From: an uncultured Lachnospiraceae bacterium
Lineage (GTDB): Bacteria > Bacillota > Clostridia > Lachnospirales > Lachnospiraceae
NCBI GenBank assembly: GCA_947382355.1
Contig: CANCYR010000005.1
Coordinates: forward strand, 1-64,000
DNA length: 64,000 bases
Reading direction: 5' to 3'
Shown here: one piece after another, positions 8,453-19,893 of the stretch
Numbering within the stretch: position 1 is the stretch's first letter
How the letters are laid out: each line of letters begins with the position of its first letter
Made by a program: the position numbers and the translations under genes
Notes under the pieces: model-generated
Database searches by the model: none
Seen by the model: only the letters and a program-made list of their open reading frames with translations
Told to the model about the DNA's origin: nothing

Positions 8453-9778
8453 GTGTTATTGATTAAAAACGGAACAATCATAGACCCTGTAAAGCTGCAG
8501 GAGATACAGGCAGATATTTTCATTCAGGGCGGAAGGATAAAGAGGATAGAGAAAGAACTGGATGAAAAAAAGCTGGCGGAAGAGTTTGGGGATGATTGCG
8601 GGAAGCAGGGCGGAATGGAGGATGGAATACAGGTTCTGGATGCTTCGGGGATGAAAGTAGGTCCGGGGCTTGTGGATGTCCATGTGCATTTCAGAGATCC
8701 GGGTTTTACTTATAAGGAAGATATTCTCACAGGTGCAAGGGCGGCGGCTAAGGGAGGATTTACCACAGTGGTGCTTATGGCAAATACAAAGCCTGCCGTG
8801 GATAATGAGGAGACGCTTTCTTATATATTGGAAAAAGGAAGGGAAACAGAGATTCATGTGGAAACATGCGGAACTGTTACAAAAGGGCTTAAAGGAAGGG
8901 AATTGACGGATATGAAAGCGTTAAAGGCGGCGGGAGCGGCCGGTTTTACGGATGACGGCATTCCGCTTATGGATGAGGAGCTTTTGGAGCAGGCAATGTT
9001 AACTGCAAAGGAGCTTGAGGTCCCCATAAGCCTTCATGAAGAGGACCCTTCTTTTATAGAAAATAATGGTGTGAATGCAGGAGCCGTTGCCGCTCATTTT
9101 GGAATAGGCGGCTCCGATTCCAGGGCGGAGATTTCCCTGATTGAAAGGGATGTGGCGCTTGCGCTGAAGACGGGAGCTTCTTTAAATGTGCAGCATATCA
9201 GTACAAAAGAAGGAGTGGAAATTGTCCGAAGGGCAAAAAAGCAGGGCAGCAATATTCATGCGGAAGCCACCCCACACCATTTTACTTTGACAGAGGAAGC
9301 TGTCATAAAGAAAGGAACCATGGCAAAAATGAATCCTCCTTTAAGAAGGGAAGAGGACAGGCTTGCCATTATCGAGGGGTTAAAGGATGGAGCCATTGAT
9401 TTGATTGCCACCGACCATGCGCCTCATGCAAAGGAAGAAAAGGACAGGCCCTTGACGGAAGCTCCAAGCGGCATTATCGGGCTGGAAACTGCATTTGGAT
9501 TAGCGATTGCTAATTTGGTGGAGCCGGGACACCTTACCCTGCCCCTGTTGTTTGAAAAGATGAGCTTAAATCCGGCTCGGCTTTATCACCTGCAGGCAGG
9601 CAGGATAGAAGAAGGGGCACCGGCGGATTTGATAGTATTTGATGATAAGGAAAAGTATGTATTCAGGGAGGAAGACATATGCTCCAAATCCCACAATACC
9701 CCTTTTATCGGCGAAAGCCTTCAGGGAAAGATATATGTTACCATTGTGGAAGGAGCAATTGTATATCGGGCGGAATGA
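8453..9778 (+). CDS. pyrC: Dihydroorotase
   Basis: A 441-residue class I dihydroorotase, the amidohydrolase that closes carbamoyl-aspartate to dihydroorotate in pyrimidine synthesis. The zinc ligands HVH appear at residues 77-79 in VDVHVHFRDPG. Further signatures are LHEEDPSF, NVQHISTKEGVE, EATPHHFTLT and the catalytic ATDHAPHA. The GTG start follows GAAAGG. An insertion at about residues 38-60 is unusually charged and Gly-rich for the family but does not touch the active site. pyrK and pyrD follow after a decayed repeat, giving consecutive pathway steps. Confidence 0.96.
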   Translation: MLLIKNGTIIDPVKLQEIQADIFIQGGRIKRIEKELDEKKLAEEFGDDCGKQGGMEDGIQVLDASGMKVGPGLVDVHVHFRDPGFTYKEDILTGARAAAKGGFTTVVLMANTKPAVDNEETLSYILEKGRETEIHVETCGTVTKGLKGRELTDMKALKAAGAAGFTDDGIPLMDEELLEQAMLTAKELEVPISLHEEDPSFIENNGVNAGAVAAHFGIGGSDSRAEISLIERDVALALKTGASLNVQHISTKEGVEIVRRAKKQGSNIHAEATPHHFTLTEEAVIKKGTMAKMNPPLRREEDRLAIIEGLKDGAIDLIATDHAPHAKEEKDRPLTEAPSGIIGLETAFGLAIANLVEPGHLTLPLLFEKMSLNPARLYHLQAGRIEEGAPADLIVFDDKEKYVFREEDICSKSHNTPFIGESLQGKIYVTIVEGAIVYRAE

Positions 9779-9804
9779 TACTCTTATTTTATGAAGGGAA
9801 TGTT

Positions 9805-9949
9805 TGCAGAAAATGTTACTACGTTGCCGCATTCCCATTCTGATAAAATTTAGCAGTGCTGAGTTCAAAAGTGTCTGGTTGAGCAAATCACTTTCTACCT
9901 GCAGTCGGTTCCGGTTTTTGTGAGGGAAAGTTGGAGGTTGAACTGTTAC
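9805..9949. repeat. Decayed family A element with internal deletion
   Basis: AGAAAATGTTACTACG, then CTGATAAAATTTAGCAGTGCT, corresponds to the core AAATGTTTCTACG...CTGATAAAAACGCAGCAGTGCT of intact copies. The right arm survives as CTACCTGCAGTCGGTTCCGG through TTGAACTGTTAC. The left arm and the apical hairpin are damaged. It fills the pyrC-pyrK gap. Confidence 0.7.
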
Positions 9950-10005
9950 AGAGAATATTCCGTTTGAACCATAAGCATATGTGCAAACTCAGATAGGAGA
10001 AATAC

Positions 10006-10827
10006 ATGGAAGAAAAGAATAGTATGGAAAAAAAGAGAAAAGAAACAGCAGTTGTATATTCCCAAAAAGAAACAGCCGGCGGGATTTTTGATATGTGGAT
10101 TTCCACATCGCTTGCAAAGAATGCCCATCCGGGACAGTTTATAAGCATTTATCCGAAAAATGAAGCGACTCTTCTCCCAAGGCCCATCAGTATTTGTGAA
10201 GTGGATGAAAGAAAAGAAAGGCTGCGGATTGTCTACAGAGTTGCGGGGCAGGGAACAAAAGAGTTTTCCGGCTATAAGCAGGGAGATAATATTTCCGTTT
10301 TAGGCATTTTGGGAAATGGATTCCCCTTAGATGCAGCGGAAGGAAAAACTGTATTTTTAATGGGGGGCGGAATTGGCATTCCGCCTATGCTCCAGCTGGC
10401 AAAAGAATTAGCTATGGTTAATCAGAAGAATGGAAGGGATAACAGTAATATTAAAATAATACTTGGTTATCGAAGCGAGCTGTTTTTGCATGAAGATTTG
10501 AAGCAGTATGGAGAGGTTTATATAGCAACGGAGGATGGTAGCACAGGAAGTAAGGGAACCGTTATGAATGCTATAGAGGATAATCATTTAAAGGGGGATG
10601 TGATTTTCTCCTGCGGTCCCATGCCCATGCTTCGGGCAATCAAAGAATATGCGGCAGAGAACGGCATGACAGCATATCTGTCCTTAGAGGAGCGGATGGC
10701 ATGCGGCGTAGGAGCATGTCTTGGCTGTGTGTGTAAAACAAAGGAAGTAGACCATCATTCCTTTGTGCATAATGCAAGAGTGTGTACAGACGGTCCTGTT
10801 TATCCGGCAGAGGAGGTGGATATCTGA
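10006..10827 (+). CDS. pyrK: Dihydroorotate dehydrogenase B, electron transfer subunit
   Basis: A 273-residue iron-sulfur flavoprotein that passes electrons from the PyrD FMN to NAD+. The FAD-binding motif RPISICEVDE, the nucleotide-binding GGGIGIPPMLQLAKEL and the C-terminal cysteine cluster ACGVGACLGCVCK followed by ARVC (four cysteines for a 2Fe-2S centre) are all visible. The ATG at 10006 follows AGGAGA; a second ATG six codons later is possible. The stop overlaps the pyrD start as TGATG, so the two subunits are translationally coupled. Confidence 0.96.
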   Translation: MEEKNSMEKKRKETAVVYSQKETAGGIFDMWISTSLAKNAHPGQFISIYPKNEATLLPRPISICEVDERKERLRIVYRVAGQGTKEFSGYKQGDNISVLGILGNGFPLDAAEGKTVFLMGGGIGIPPMLQLAKELAMVNQKNGRDNSNIKIILGYRSELFLHEDLKQYGEVYIATEDGSTGSKGTVMNAIEDNHLKGDVIFSCGPMPMLRAIKEYAAENGMTAYLSLEERMACGVGACLGCVCKTKEVDHHSFVHNARVCTDGPVYPAEEVDI

Positions 10828-11741
10828 TGAAACAGAAGAGAAATACAGCAGTAACCATAGCAGGGGTTACCTTTAAGAATCCGGTCATGACTGCTTCCGG
10901 AACCTTTGGTTCGGGCATGGAATATGAAGAATTTGTAGATTTAAATAAGCTTGGAGCCATAGTGACAAAGGGAGTTGCCAATAAACCATGGCCCGGCAAT
11001 CCCACTCCGAGAGTTGCGGAAACCTATGGAGGGATGTTAAATGCCATCGGTCTGCAAAATCCGGGAATCGATGTTTTTATAAAAAGGGATTTGGAGTTTT
11101 TAAAGAAATATGACACGAAAGTAATCGTCAATGTGTGCGGAAAAACCGTGGAGGATTATGTGGAAGTGGTGGAAAGGCTGTCAGAGCAGCCGGTGGATAT
11201 GCTGGAAATCAACGTATCCTGCCCAAACGTAAAGGAAGGCGCCATTGCCTTTGGACAGAAAACAGATGCACTGTATCACATTACGGAAGAGATTAAGAAA
11301 AAGGCAAAGCAGCCTGTTATCATGAAATTGAGCCCCAATGTAACAAGCATTGCAGAAATGGCAAAAGCGGCAGAAGCAGCAGGGGCAGATGCCCTGTCCT
11401 TAATCAATACCATAACCGGAATGAAAATAGATATCCATAGAAGGAAGTTTGCTCTGGCTAACAAAACCGGAGGTCTTTCCGGCCCTGCCATAAAGCCGGT
11501 GGCGGTCCGCATGGTATATGAAGCAGCACATGCGGTAAAAATCCCAATCATCGGCATGGGCGGTATTGCAAACGGCGAAGATGCCATAGAATTTCTTATG
11601 GCGGGAGCCATGGCAGTTTCTGTAGGAGCCATGAATTTTGTGAATCCTTACACTACTGAAGAGACTATACAGGGGATTGAGGCATATATGGAGCAATATC
11701 ATATAGAAGATATTCAGGAAATCATCGGATGTGTGGAGTAA
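10827..11741 (+). CDS. pyrD: Dihydroorotate dehydrogenase B, catalytic subunit
   Basis: A 304-residue FMN enzyme of the PyrD B type, oxidising dihydroorotate to orotate together with PyrK. Family blocks include NPVMTASGTFGSG, KGVANKPWPGNPTPR, the active-site loop INVSCPNVKEG with the catalytic Cys, and GMGGIANGEDAIEFLMAGA for phosphate binding. The start at 10827 was chosen because AGGAGG at 10811 precedes it and the ATG overlaps the pyrK stop; a longer frame from 10782 would run inside pyrK. Usual family length is about 300. Confidence 0.96.
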   Translation: MKQKRNTAVTIAGVTFKNPVMTASGTFGSGMEYEEFVDLNKLGAIVTKGVANKPWPGNPTPRVAETYGGMLNAIGLQNPGIDVFIKRDLEFLKKYDTKVIVNVCGKTVEDYVEVVERLSEQPVDMLEINVSCPNVKEGAIAFGQKTDALYHITEEIKKKAKQPVIMKLSPNVTSIAEMAKAAEAAGADALSLINTITGMKIDIHRRKFALANKTGGLSGPAIKPVAVRMVYEAAHAVKIPIIGMGGIANGEDAIEFLMAGAMAVSVGAMNFVNPYTTEETIQGIEAYMEQYHIEDIQEIIGCVE

Positions 11742-11841
11742 GCGAAGAAGCATGTCGGTGACAGGCAAAGAAGAAAAAAGCCAAGCTGTCAGACAACAAG
11801 CCTGAAAAATATAAAAAAGTTCTTAAATTTCCCCCTTTCGA

Positions 11842-11870
11842 TTGCATATTCGGAAGTATTTCGCTATACT
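11842..11870 (+). promoter_or_regulatory. Sigma-A promoter for the alcohol dehydrogenase gene
   Basis: TTGCAT (11842-11847) and TATACT (11865-11870) are spaced by 17 bases, about 70 bases before the start codon. No clear redox-sensor (Rex) palindrome was seen nearby. Confidence 0.7.
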
Positions 11871-11940
11871 GGATAAATAGAGGAATTTTTAAGAGGTTTC
11901 TCAGATAATATTATTAAAATTTATATTTGGAGGGCTACAT

Positions 11941-13122
11941 ATGGCAAGATTTACATTACCAAGAGACGTATACCATGGGAAAGGAAGCTTGGAAGAGCTG
12001 AAAAACTTAAAGGGCAAAAAGGCAATTTTAGTAGTGGGCGGCGGCTCCATGAAGCGGCAGGGCTTTTTGGATAAAGCAGTGAATTATTTAAAAGAAGCCG
12101 GCATGGAGGTAGAGCTTTTTGAAGGCGTTGAACCGGATCCGTCTGTTGAGACCGTTATGAAAGGTGCAGAGGCAATGCGGGCATTTGAGCCGGACTGGAT
12201 TGTATCCATGGGCGGCGGTTCCCCCATTGACGCGGCAAAAGCAATGTGGGCTTTTTATGAATATCCGGACACCACCTTTGAGGATTTGATTACACCTTTT
12301 AACTTCCCGGAGCTTAGGCAGAAGGCAAAATTCTGTGCCATTCCCACCACTTCAGGAACAGCAACAGAGGTAACGGCATTTTCCGTTATTACCAATTATC
12401 AGACTGGCGTGAAATATCCTCTGGCAGATTTCAATATTACCCCGGACGTGGCAATCGTTGACCCTGACCTGGTAATGGGCCTTCCTAAAAAACAGGTTGC
12501 ATATACAGGAATGGATGCCTTGACACATGCCATTGAGGCATATGTATCCACCTTAAACGGACCGTTTACAGACCCTCTTGCCCTTCAGGCAATCGAGATG
12601 GTACTTGACTATCTGCCGGCTTCTTACAACGAAGATATGGCAGCAAGAGAACAGATGCATTATGCACAGTGCCTTGCAGGCATGGCATTTTCCAATGCTT
12701 TACTGGGAATCGTTCATTCCATGGCTCACAAGACAGGAGCAGCCTTCTCCACGGGACACATTCCCCACGGCTGTGCCAACGCCATTTATCTGCCCTATGT
12801 TATCAAATATAATGCAAAGAACCCGGCAGCAGCAGCAAGATATGCAGAAATCGCCCGCCGCATGGGATTGGACGGCATTTCTGAAAAAGCGCTTATCAAC
12901 AGCCTCTGCGCAAAGATTGACCAGTTCAACGTAAAATTAAACATTCCCAAAACCCTAAAGGAATTTGGTATTGTTGAAGAGGAATTTAAAGAAAAAATAG
13001 CAGGAATCGCAGAACGCGCCGTAGGAGACGCCTGCACAGGCTCCAATCCGAGAGAAATCGATAAAGAAGCCATGGAACGCCTGTTTACCTGTACCTATTA
13101 CGGAACGGAAGTTGACTTCTAA
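11941..13122 (+). CDS. Iron-containing alcohol dehydrogenase
   Basis: A 393-residue group III (Fe-type) alcohol dehydrogenase, probably reducing aldehydes such as butyraldehyde or acetaldehyde with NAD(P)H in fermentation. The nucleotide-binding MGGGSPIDAAKA lies at about residues 90-101, followed by the family block TTSGTATEVTAFSVI. Metal ligands are in the blocks DALTHAIEAYVS and HSMAHKTGAAFSTGHIPHG. It has its own promoter and a strong downstream terminator, so it is probably monocistronic. Cofactor and substrate cannot be fixed by eye. Confidence 0.93.
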   Translation: MARFTLPRDVYHGKGSLEELKNLKGKKAILVVGGGSMKRQGFLDKAVNYLKEAGMEVELFEGVEPDPSVETVMKGAEAMRAFEPDWIVSMGGGSPIDAAKAMWAFYEYPDTTFEDLITPFNFPELRQKAKFCAIPTTSGTATEVTAFSVITNYQTGVKYPLADFNITPDVAIVDPDLVMGLPKKQVAYTGMDALTHAIEAYVSTLNGPFTDPLALQAIEMVLDYLPASYNEDMAAREQMHYAQCLAGMAFSNALLGIVHSMAHKTGAAFSTGHIPHGCANAIYLPYVIKYNAKNPAAAARYAEIARRMGLDGISEKALINSLCAKIDQFNVKLNIPKTLKEFGIVEEEFKEKIAGIAERAVGDACTGSNPREIDKEAMERLFTCTYYGTEVDF

Positions 13123-13206
13123 TATGGTGTGACAGCTGTCAGAGGTGTTTGTCTGTGATGACATGATATATATATAATGACAGTAAACTTGAAACAGCAC
13201 ATGTTA

Positions 13207-13250
13207 AAACACCCCTCAATCTTTTTAATATAAAAGGGCTGAGGGGTGTT
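13207..13250 (+). terminator. Terminator-like hairpin after the alcohol dehydrogenase gene
   Basis: AACACCCCTCA pairs with TGAGGGGTGTT around an AT-rich loop with a short inner pairing (CTTTT / AAAAG). A long T-run is absent on the plus strand, but the stem is strong and preceded by AAAA on the left, so it may also serve the convergent PIN-domain genes. Confidence 0.65.
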
Positions 13251-13286
13251 TATATTCGGAAAAATAATCTGCTTATCAAAATTTTC

Positions 13287-13499
13287 TTATTTAGGATGTG
13301 AAATATTTTTAGAATACATCATGGCTTTTTGGCTAAGCTGGCGGACACTTAGGTCTTCATCTAAGGATTGTCCTCGCCACTTTGTATAATCAAAAGGCTC
13401 TTTGCTGATTAATACAATAAATCTTTCTGCATCAACATAGCCTAATTTAGCAATTAACGCATCTATACCTTCTTGCTTAATGATGGCATCTGTTTTCAA
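13287..13499 (-). CDS. Small protein paired with PIN-domain protein (putative antitoxin-like)
   Basis: A 70-residue protein beginning at TTG 13499 after GGAGGG, two bases from the stop of the PIN-domain gene upstream. No DNA-binding fold is obvious; the sequence has an amphipathic opening (KQEGIDALIAKLGYVDAERF) and a polar tail. Its tight coupling to a PIN-domain gene suggests a toxin-antitoxin-like partner, although here the putative antitoxin is second, the reverse of the usual vapBC order. Function is inferred from position only. Confidence 0.6.
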   Translation of the reverse strand: MKTDAIIKQEGIDALIAKLGYVDAERFIVLISKEPFDYTKWRGQSLDEDLSVRQLSQKAMMYSKNISHPK

Positions 13500-13501
13500 A
13501 T

Positions 13502-13933
13502 TTATCCCTCCATTTCACTTATAAAAACAACAGGATTAATGATTTTGATTTCCGGTATTGGAGTATTTAGCAGTTTTTTATCAGTTGTTAAATAATATTC
13601 ACAATGATCGGCTACGGCACAGGAAATGTGCAAGGCATCAAATGTTTTAATTCCTTTTAAGGTAAGTGACTCTGCAAATGAGATGATATCCTCAGTTTCT
13701 TCTGAAACACATGAGGAAGCAATGGCTTTCCAGGGGGCAATTGCCAGGCGCTTTTCATCATATGGGTTTTTACCATTTTCATAGTCTAAAATATAAGACC
13801 ATGTTAAATCATAAACTCCTTCTTTGATTTTTGCCTGAATATATAATTTCGCCTGTGCTTCCAGATGAATTTTTATTTGACTCTGGTCATCAAAAGGTCT
13901 GTTGTAACAACAGTTGTCCAGATAGATTTTCAA
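13502..13933 (-). CDS. PIN-domain protein (VapC-like)
   Basis: A 143-residue PIN-domain protein. PIN domains are metal-dependent RNA nucleases, often toxins. Acidic residues fitting the family are the first Asp in MKIYLDNCCYNRP, a central Glu-rich stretch, the block KTFDALHISCA near residue 100, and TTDKKLL near the end. The gene is preceded by AAGGTGG and lies alone with the small downstream gene, opposite to its neighbours, in an AT-rich patch before hrcA. This placement is typical of an acquired toxin-antitoxin-like module. Confidence 0.75.
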   Translation of the reverse strand: MKIYLDNCCYNRPFDDQSQIKIHLEAQAKLYIQAKIKEGVYDLTWSYILDYENGKNPYDEKRLAIAPWKAIASSCVSEETEDIISFAESLTLKGIKTFDALHISCAVADHCEYYLTTDKKLLNTPIPEIKIINPVVFISEMEG

Positions 13934-14087
13934 TAGTATTTCACCACCTTTAATTTATATTAAGTATAACACAAAACCTAAAATTCAAGAATGAAATTTT
14001 TCTAAATTAGAAAAAAGTTACGTATTCTTATCCATCCCCTTTTTTCCCAATTTCATAATTTTTTTAGAATTTTATGGCAAAATAATG

Positions 14088-14116
14088 TTGACAATATAAA
14101 TTCATAGTGCTACATT
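14088..14116 (+). promoter_or_regulatory. Sigma-A promoter of the hrcA-grpE-dnaK operon
   Basis: TTGACA (14088-14093) and TACATT (14111-14116) are 17 bases apart. The predicted start of transcription is just ahead of the CIRCE operator. Confidence 0.85.
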
Positions 14117-14130
14117 AGGTACAGAACATA

Positions 14131-14157
14131 TTAGCACTCTATCAAAGCGAGTGCTAA
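14131..14157 (+). promoter_or_regulatory. CIRCE operator (HrcA binding site)
   Basis: TTAGCACTC, a nine-base spacer, then GAGTGCTAA: an exact CIRCE inverted repeat. It lies between the promoter and hrcA, so HrcA should repress its own operon until heat shock occupies GroEL. Confidence 0.98.
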
Positions 14158-14204
14158 CAATTCAGAAAAGGTTCTTCTAAGGTAGATAATAAGGAAGTGA
14201 TTGA

Positions 14205-15230
14205 ATGCAGCTAGATGAAAGAAAATTAAAAATTCTCCAAGCCGTTATTCGTAATTATCTGGAAACGGGAGAACCGGTAGGCAGCAGGACTATTTCAAAA
14301 TATACAGATTTGAATTTGAGCTCTGCCACCATACGAAATGAAATGGCGGATTTAGAGGAGCTTGGCTATATCCTGCAGCCCCACACCTCTGCAGGCAGGA
14401 TTCCCTCTGATAAAGGCTACAGGCTTTATGTAGATGAGCTTATGCAGAAGGAACGGGAAGTGGATGAAATGAAAGTCATGCTTCTTGAAAAGGAAGAAAA
14501 GATGGACCAACTGCTAAAACAGGTAGCAAAAGTTTTAGCGGTGAACACTAATTATGCCACCATGATTTCAGCCCCCAGCTATCAGGGCAACAAATTGAAA
14601 TTCATTCAGCTTTCCCGTGTGGATGTGAATCAGATTCTGGCAGTTGTGGTAGTGGAAGGAAATATTATTAAAAATAATATTCTGAATCTGGAAGCGCCCC
14701 TGGATGATGAGACTATTTTAAAGTTGAACATTCTTTTAAACACTCATTTGTCCGGTCTTACTCTGGAGGAAATCAATCTTGGAATGATTGCGAAGCTTAA
14801 ACAGCAGGCAGGCATACACAGTAAGATTGTAGGGGATGTGATGGATGCAGTGGCAGAGGCTATCCGTGAGGAAGAGGATTTACAGATTTATACCTCCGGC
14901 GCCAACAACATTTTTAAATATCCCGAGCTGAGCAACGGTGAGAAAGCAAGTGAAATTATCAGCACCTTTGAGGAAAAGCAGTTATTGACCAGTCTGGTGC
15001 AGGATACTCTGGAGAAAAGTCAGGAAAAGGGCATTCAGATATACATTGGTGCGGAAACGCCGGTACAGTCCATGAAGGACTGCAGCGTAGTAACGGCTGC
15101 CTATGAGTTGGAAGAAGGGATGAAGGGTACCATTGGAATTATCGGACCGAAGCGTATGGATTACGAAAAGGTGGTAGGTACTTTGCAGAATCTGATGAAG
15201 CAATTGGATTCTATATACAAAAAAACATAG
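14205..15230 (+). CDS. hrcA: Heat-inducible transcription repressor HrcA
   Basis: A 341-residue repressor that binds CIRCE and controls chaperone genes. The N-terminal winged helix has the block ETGEPVGSRTISK followed by SSATIRNEMADLEELGYI and QPHTSAGRIPSDKGYR, all highly characteristic. The C-terminal half is the GAF-like dimer and inducer region (GTIGIIGPKRMDYEKV near the end). It is the first gene of the chaperone operon, with a CIRCE site 48 bases upstream, giving autoregulation. Confidence 0.98.
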   Translation: MQLDERKLKILQAVIRNYLETGEPVGSRTISKYTDLNLSSATIRNEMADLEELGYILQPHTSAGRIPSDKGYRLYVDELMQKEREVDEMKVMLLEKEEKMDQLLKQVAKVLAVNTNYATMISAPSYQGNKLKFIQLSRVDVNQILAVVVVEGNIIKNNILNLEAPLDDETILKLNILLNTHLSGLTLEEINLGMIAKLKQQAGIHSKIVGDVMDAVAEAIREEEDLQIYTSGANNIFKYPELSNGEKASEIISTFEEKQLLTSLVQDTLEKSQEKGIQIYIGAETPVQSMKDCSVVTAAYELEEGMKGTIGIIGPKRMDYEKVVGTLQNLMKQLDSIYKKT

Positions 15231-15236
15231 AAAGGG

Positions 15237-17793
<2,557 letters not shown>

Positions 17794-17804
17794 AAAAACC
17801 TATC

Positions 17805-17837
17805 AAGTACCATATGGGAAACAGCCATATGGTACTT
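17805..17837. terminator. Hairpin after dnaK
   Basis: A perfect 13-base stem (AAGTACCATATGG / CCATATGGTACTT) with a seven-base loop follows dnaK. The T-run expected of a terminator is missing because a mobile-element-like sequence begins two bases after the stem. The element may have separated the stem from its original tail. Confidence 0.6.
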
Positions 17838-17839
17838 CC

Positions 17840-17983
17840 GTTACTATTCACGGGTCAGGAATGCGCATAAACTGCGCATTCCATGAGAACATGATTCAGG
17901 GGTGAGGGGCGATTTTTGCGAAGCAAAACTTTGAATATCGCCCCGAATCGTTACTATGAGCGGCTCTGGCCGTGAATAGTAAC
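17840..17983. mobile_element. 144-bp MITE-like element with 8-bp target duplication
   Basis: Terminal inverted repeats GTTACTATTCACGG (17840-17853) and CCGTGAATAGTAAC (17970-17983) bound the element. Immediately outside lie perfect 8-bp direct repeats GTACTTCC (17832-17839 and 17984-17991), as left by a transposase. Inside are a hairpin GGAATGCGCA / TGCGCATTCC and a longer stem beginning GGGGCGAT and ending ATCGCCCC. The right end can also fold locally (CGTTACTAT / ATAGTAACG). It encodes no protein, so it would be non-autonomous. Confidence 0.85.
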
Positions 17984-17991
17984 GTACTTCC

Positions 17992-18288
17992 CTCTTCCTG
18001 TTATTTTAAAACTTTATCAATTGTTTAGAAATGAAATATTGATTTTTAGCATGCTTTCTGATACATTATATGACTGATATGAATTTTATTTTAGTGTACA
18101 AATACGATAGTTATAGAAATTTTTTAGTTATGGCAATTTTTTGATTTAGAAATATTTTGCTATAGGAGTATTTTAGTAAGGAAACGGCTGTCAGGAATGG
18201 CTTTATCGTATTTTTTATTCCTGCAGGGTCTTTGATTTCAACATAAATATAAATATTAGGATAGAGAGATAGAATCGAGGAGAACGAC
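17992..18288 (+). other. AT-rich dnaK-dnaJ spacer
   Basis: Apart from the element to its left, this stretch is AT-rich and has no reading frame of note. A weak hairpin (CAGGAAT / ATTCCTG) lies near 18195-18226. A promoter for dnaJ is likely here but no box pair stands out. GAGGAG precedes the dnaJ start. Confidence 0.5.
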
Positions 18289-19458
18289 ATGGCAGAACAA
18301 AAACGGGATTACTATGAAGTGCTTGGAGTGGATAAAAATGCTGATGAAGCAGCAATTAAAAAAGCATATAGGGCCCTTGCGAAAAAGTATCATCCGGATA
18401 TGAATCCGGGAGATGCGGAAGCGGAGAAAAAATTTAAAGAAGCTTCGGAAGCTTATGCCATCTTAAGTGATCCGGAGAAGAAAAGACAATATGACCAGTT
18501 TGGCCACGCTGCTTTTGAAAACGGCGGTGCCGGCGGATTCGGCGGTTTTGATTTTAACAGCGCTGATTTTGGAGACATATTCGGGGACATATTTGGAGAT
18601 TTGTTTGGCGGCGGCAGGAGCAGGCGCACAAGTAACGGTCCCATGAAGGGAGCAAACGTGCGTACCAGCATCCGCATCAGCTTTGAAGAAGCGGTGTTTG
18701 GGGTGGAAAAGGAAATTGAACTTACGTTAAAGGACCCATGTCCTACCTGTAAGGGAAGCGGTGCAAAGCCGGGCACCACAAAAGAAACCTGCAGCAAGTG
18801 CGGCGGAAAAGGTCAGGTAGTCTTTACCCAGCAGTCCTTCTTTGGGACTATGCGGAACGTACAGACCTGTCCCGACTGCGGCGGTACAGGAAAGGTGATT
18901 AAAGAAAAATGTGCAGACTGTCACGGCACAGGATACATTGCAAGCAAGAAAAAGATTCAGGTTTCTGTTCCGGCGGGTATTGATAATGGCCAGAGCATTC
19001 GTATCAGGGATAAAGGAGAGCCGGGTTCCAACGGCGGTCCAAGAGGGGATTTGCTTGTGGAAGTGGTAGTCCAGAGACATCCTATCTTCCAAAGACAGGA
19101 TTATAATATCTTTTCCACTGTTCCGGTCAGCTTTCCGGTAGCGGCTCTTGGGGGCGAGATTATGATTGACACTGTAGACGGAAAGGTCATTTATGACGTA
19201 AAGCCGGGAACCCAGACAGATACCAAGGTGCGGTTAAAAGGAAAAGGCGTGCCTACCCTTCGGAACAAAGAAGTCAGGGGAGACCATTATGTGACCCTTG
19301 TGCTGCAGGTGCCTGACAGACTGTCCCATGAAGCAAAAGAGCTGCTTCGCCAGTATGATAAGGAAACCGGTAATACCTTAGAGGCAGTAAAAAACAATTC
19401 TAAGGATGAAGGGAATAAAGAGGGAAAAGAGAAAAAGAAAAAAGGGTTTTTTAAATAG
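18289..19458 (+). CDS. dnaJ: Chaperone protein DnaJ
   Basis: A 389-residue type I DnaJ, the Hsp40 partner that delivers substrates to DnaK and stimulates its ATPase. The J domain has HPD at residues 35-37. A Gly/Phe-rich linker ([11 protein letters not shown]) follows, then four zinc-binding repeats [24 protein letters not shown] and CADCHGTG, and a C-terminal peptide-binding domain. The tail is Lys-rich. It sits downstream of dnaK but across a long gap holding a mobile-like element, so it may be transcribed separately. Confidence 0.98.
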   Translation: MAEQKRDYYEVLGVDKNADEAAIKKAYRALAKKYHPDMNPGDAEAEKKFKEASEAYAILSDPEKKRQYDQFGHAAFENGGAGGFGGFDFNSADFGDIFGDIFGDLFGGGRSRRTSNGPMKGANVRTSIRISFEEAVFGVEKEIELTLKDPCPTCKGSGAKPGTTKETCSKCGGKGQVVFTQQSFFGTMRNVQTCPDCGGTGKVIKEKCADCHGTGYIASKKKIQVSVPAGIDNGQSIRIRDKGEPGSNGGPRGDLLVEVVVQRHPIFQRQDYNIFSTVPVSFPVAALGGEIMIDTVDGKVIYDVKPGTQTDTKVRLKGKGVPTLRNKEVRGDHYVTLVLQVPDRLSHEAKELLRQYDKETGNTLEAVKNNSKDEGNKEGKEKKKKGFFK

Positions 19459-19475
19459 ATAAAACAGGAAAAAGG

Positions 19476-19516
19476 AAGTGTCCTTTAAGCCGGAACAGGC
19501 TTGAAGGGCACTTTTT
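19476..19516 (+). terminator. Rho-independent terminator after dnaJ
   Basis: A 16-base stem (AAGTGTCCTTTAAGCC / GGCTTGAAGGGCACTT) with a six-base loop and a TTTTT tail ends the chaperone unit. Confidence 0.92.
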
Positions 19517-19893
19517 GTCTGCAGGCAAATGACATGTATTTACAATAAATTGAATTTGTACGGAAAAATATGCAGGATTTTACAAAATTATACCTATCTT
19601 TACATTATATTATTTATCATGATAAGCTTGATTTGTACATTAGATATGAAAAGAAAAAAAGATAGCAGGCAGTATCGGAGAATGGAACTATTGAAGAAGG
19701 AATACCTTCTAATCCGGTCTATCACTGCAATACGAAAGATAAAATTTATCTTTCTTTTAAGAAGAAGGCGGTACCGACTATAAGACTTTCTTTTTCTTTG
19801 CGCATACAAAAGTTTTATGGTATTATGTACAATGTACACAAAAGCCATATTAACGGCTTCCAATCACACAATCAAAATCTGGGAGAGCGGTTC
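19517..19893. other. Spacer without convincing gene
   Basis: This AT-rich gap has one 84-codon frame (19529-19783) without a ribosome site, rich in Lys, Arg and Ile, that is judged non-coding. No RNA gene or clear promoter boxes were recognised. A ribosome-site-like GGGAGAGCGG sits at its right end before the membrane protein start. Confidence 0.5.

Noticed and set aside
11742..11940. Rex operator ahead of the alcohol dehydrogenase gene
   Set aside because: No TTGTTAA-type palindrome could be found near the promoter.
19529..19783. 84-codon frame after the dnaJ terminator
   Set aside because: No ribosome site, odd composition (Ile, Lys, Arg and Tyr), and it lies in AT-rich spacer; most likely chance.
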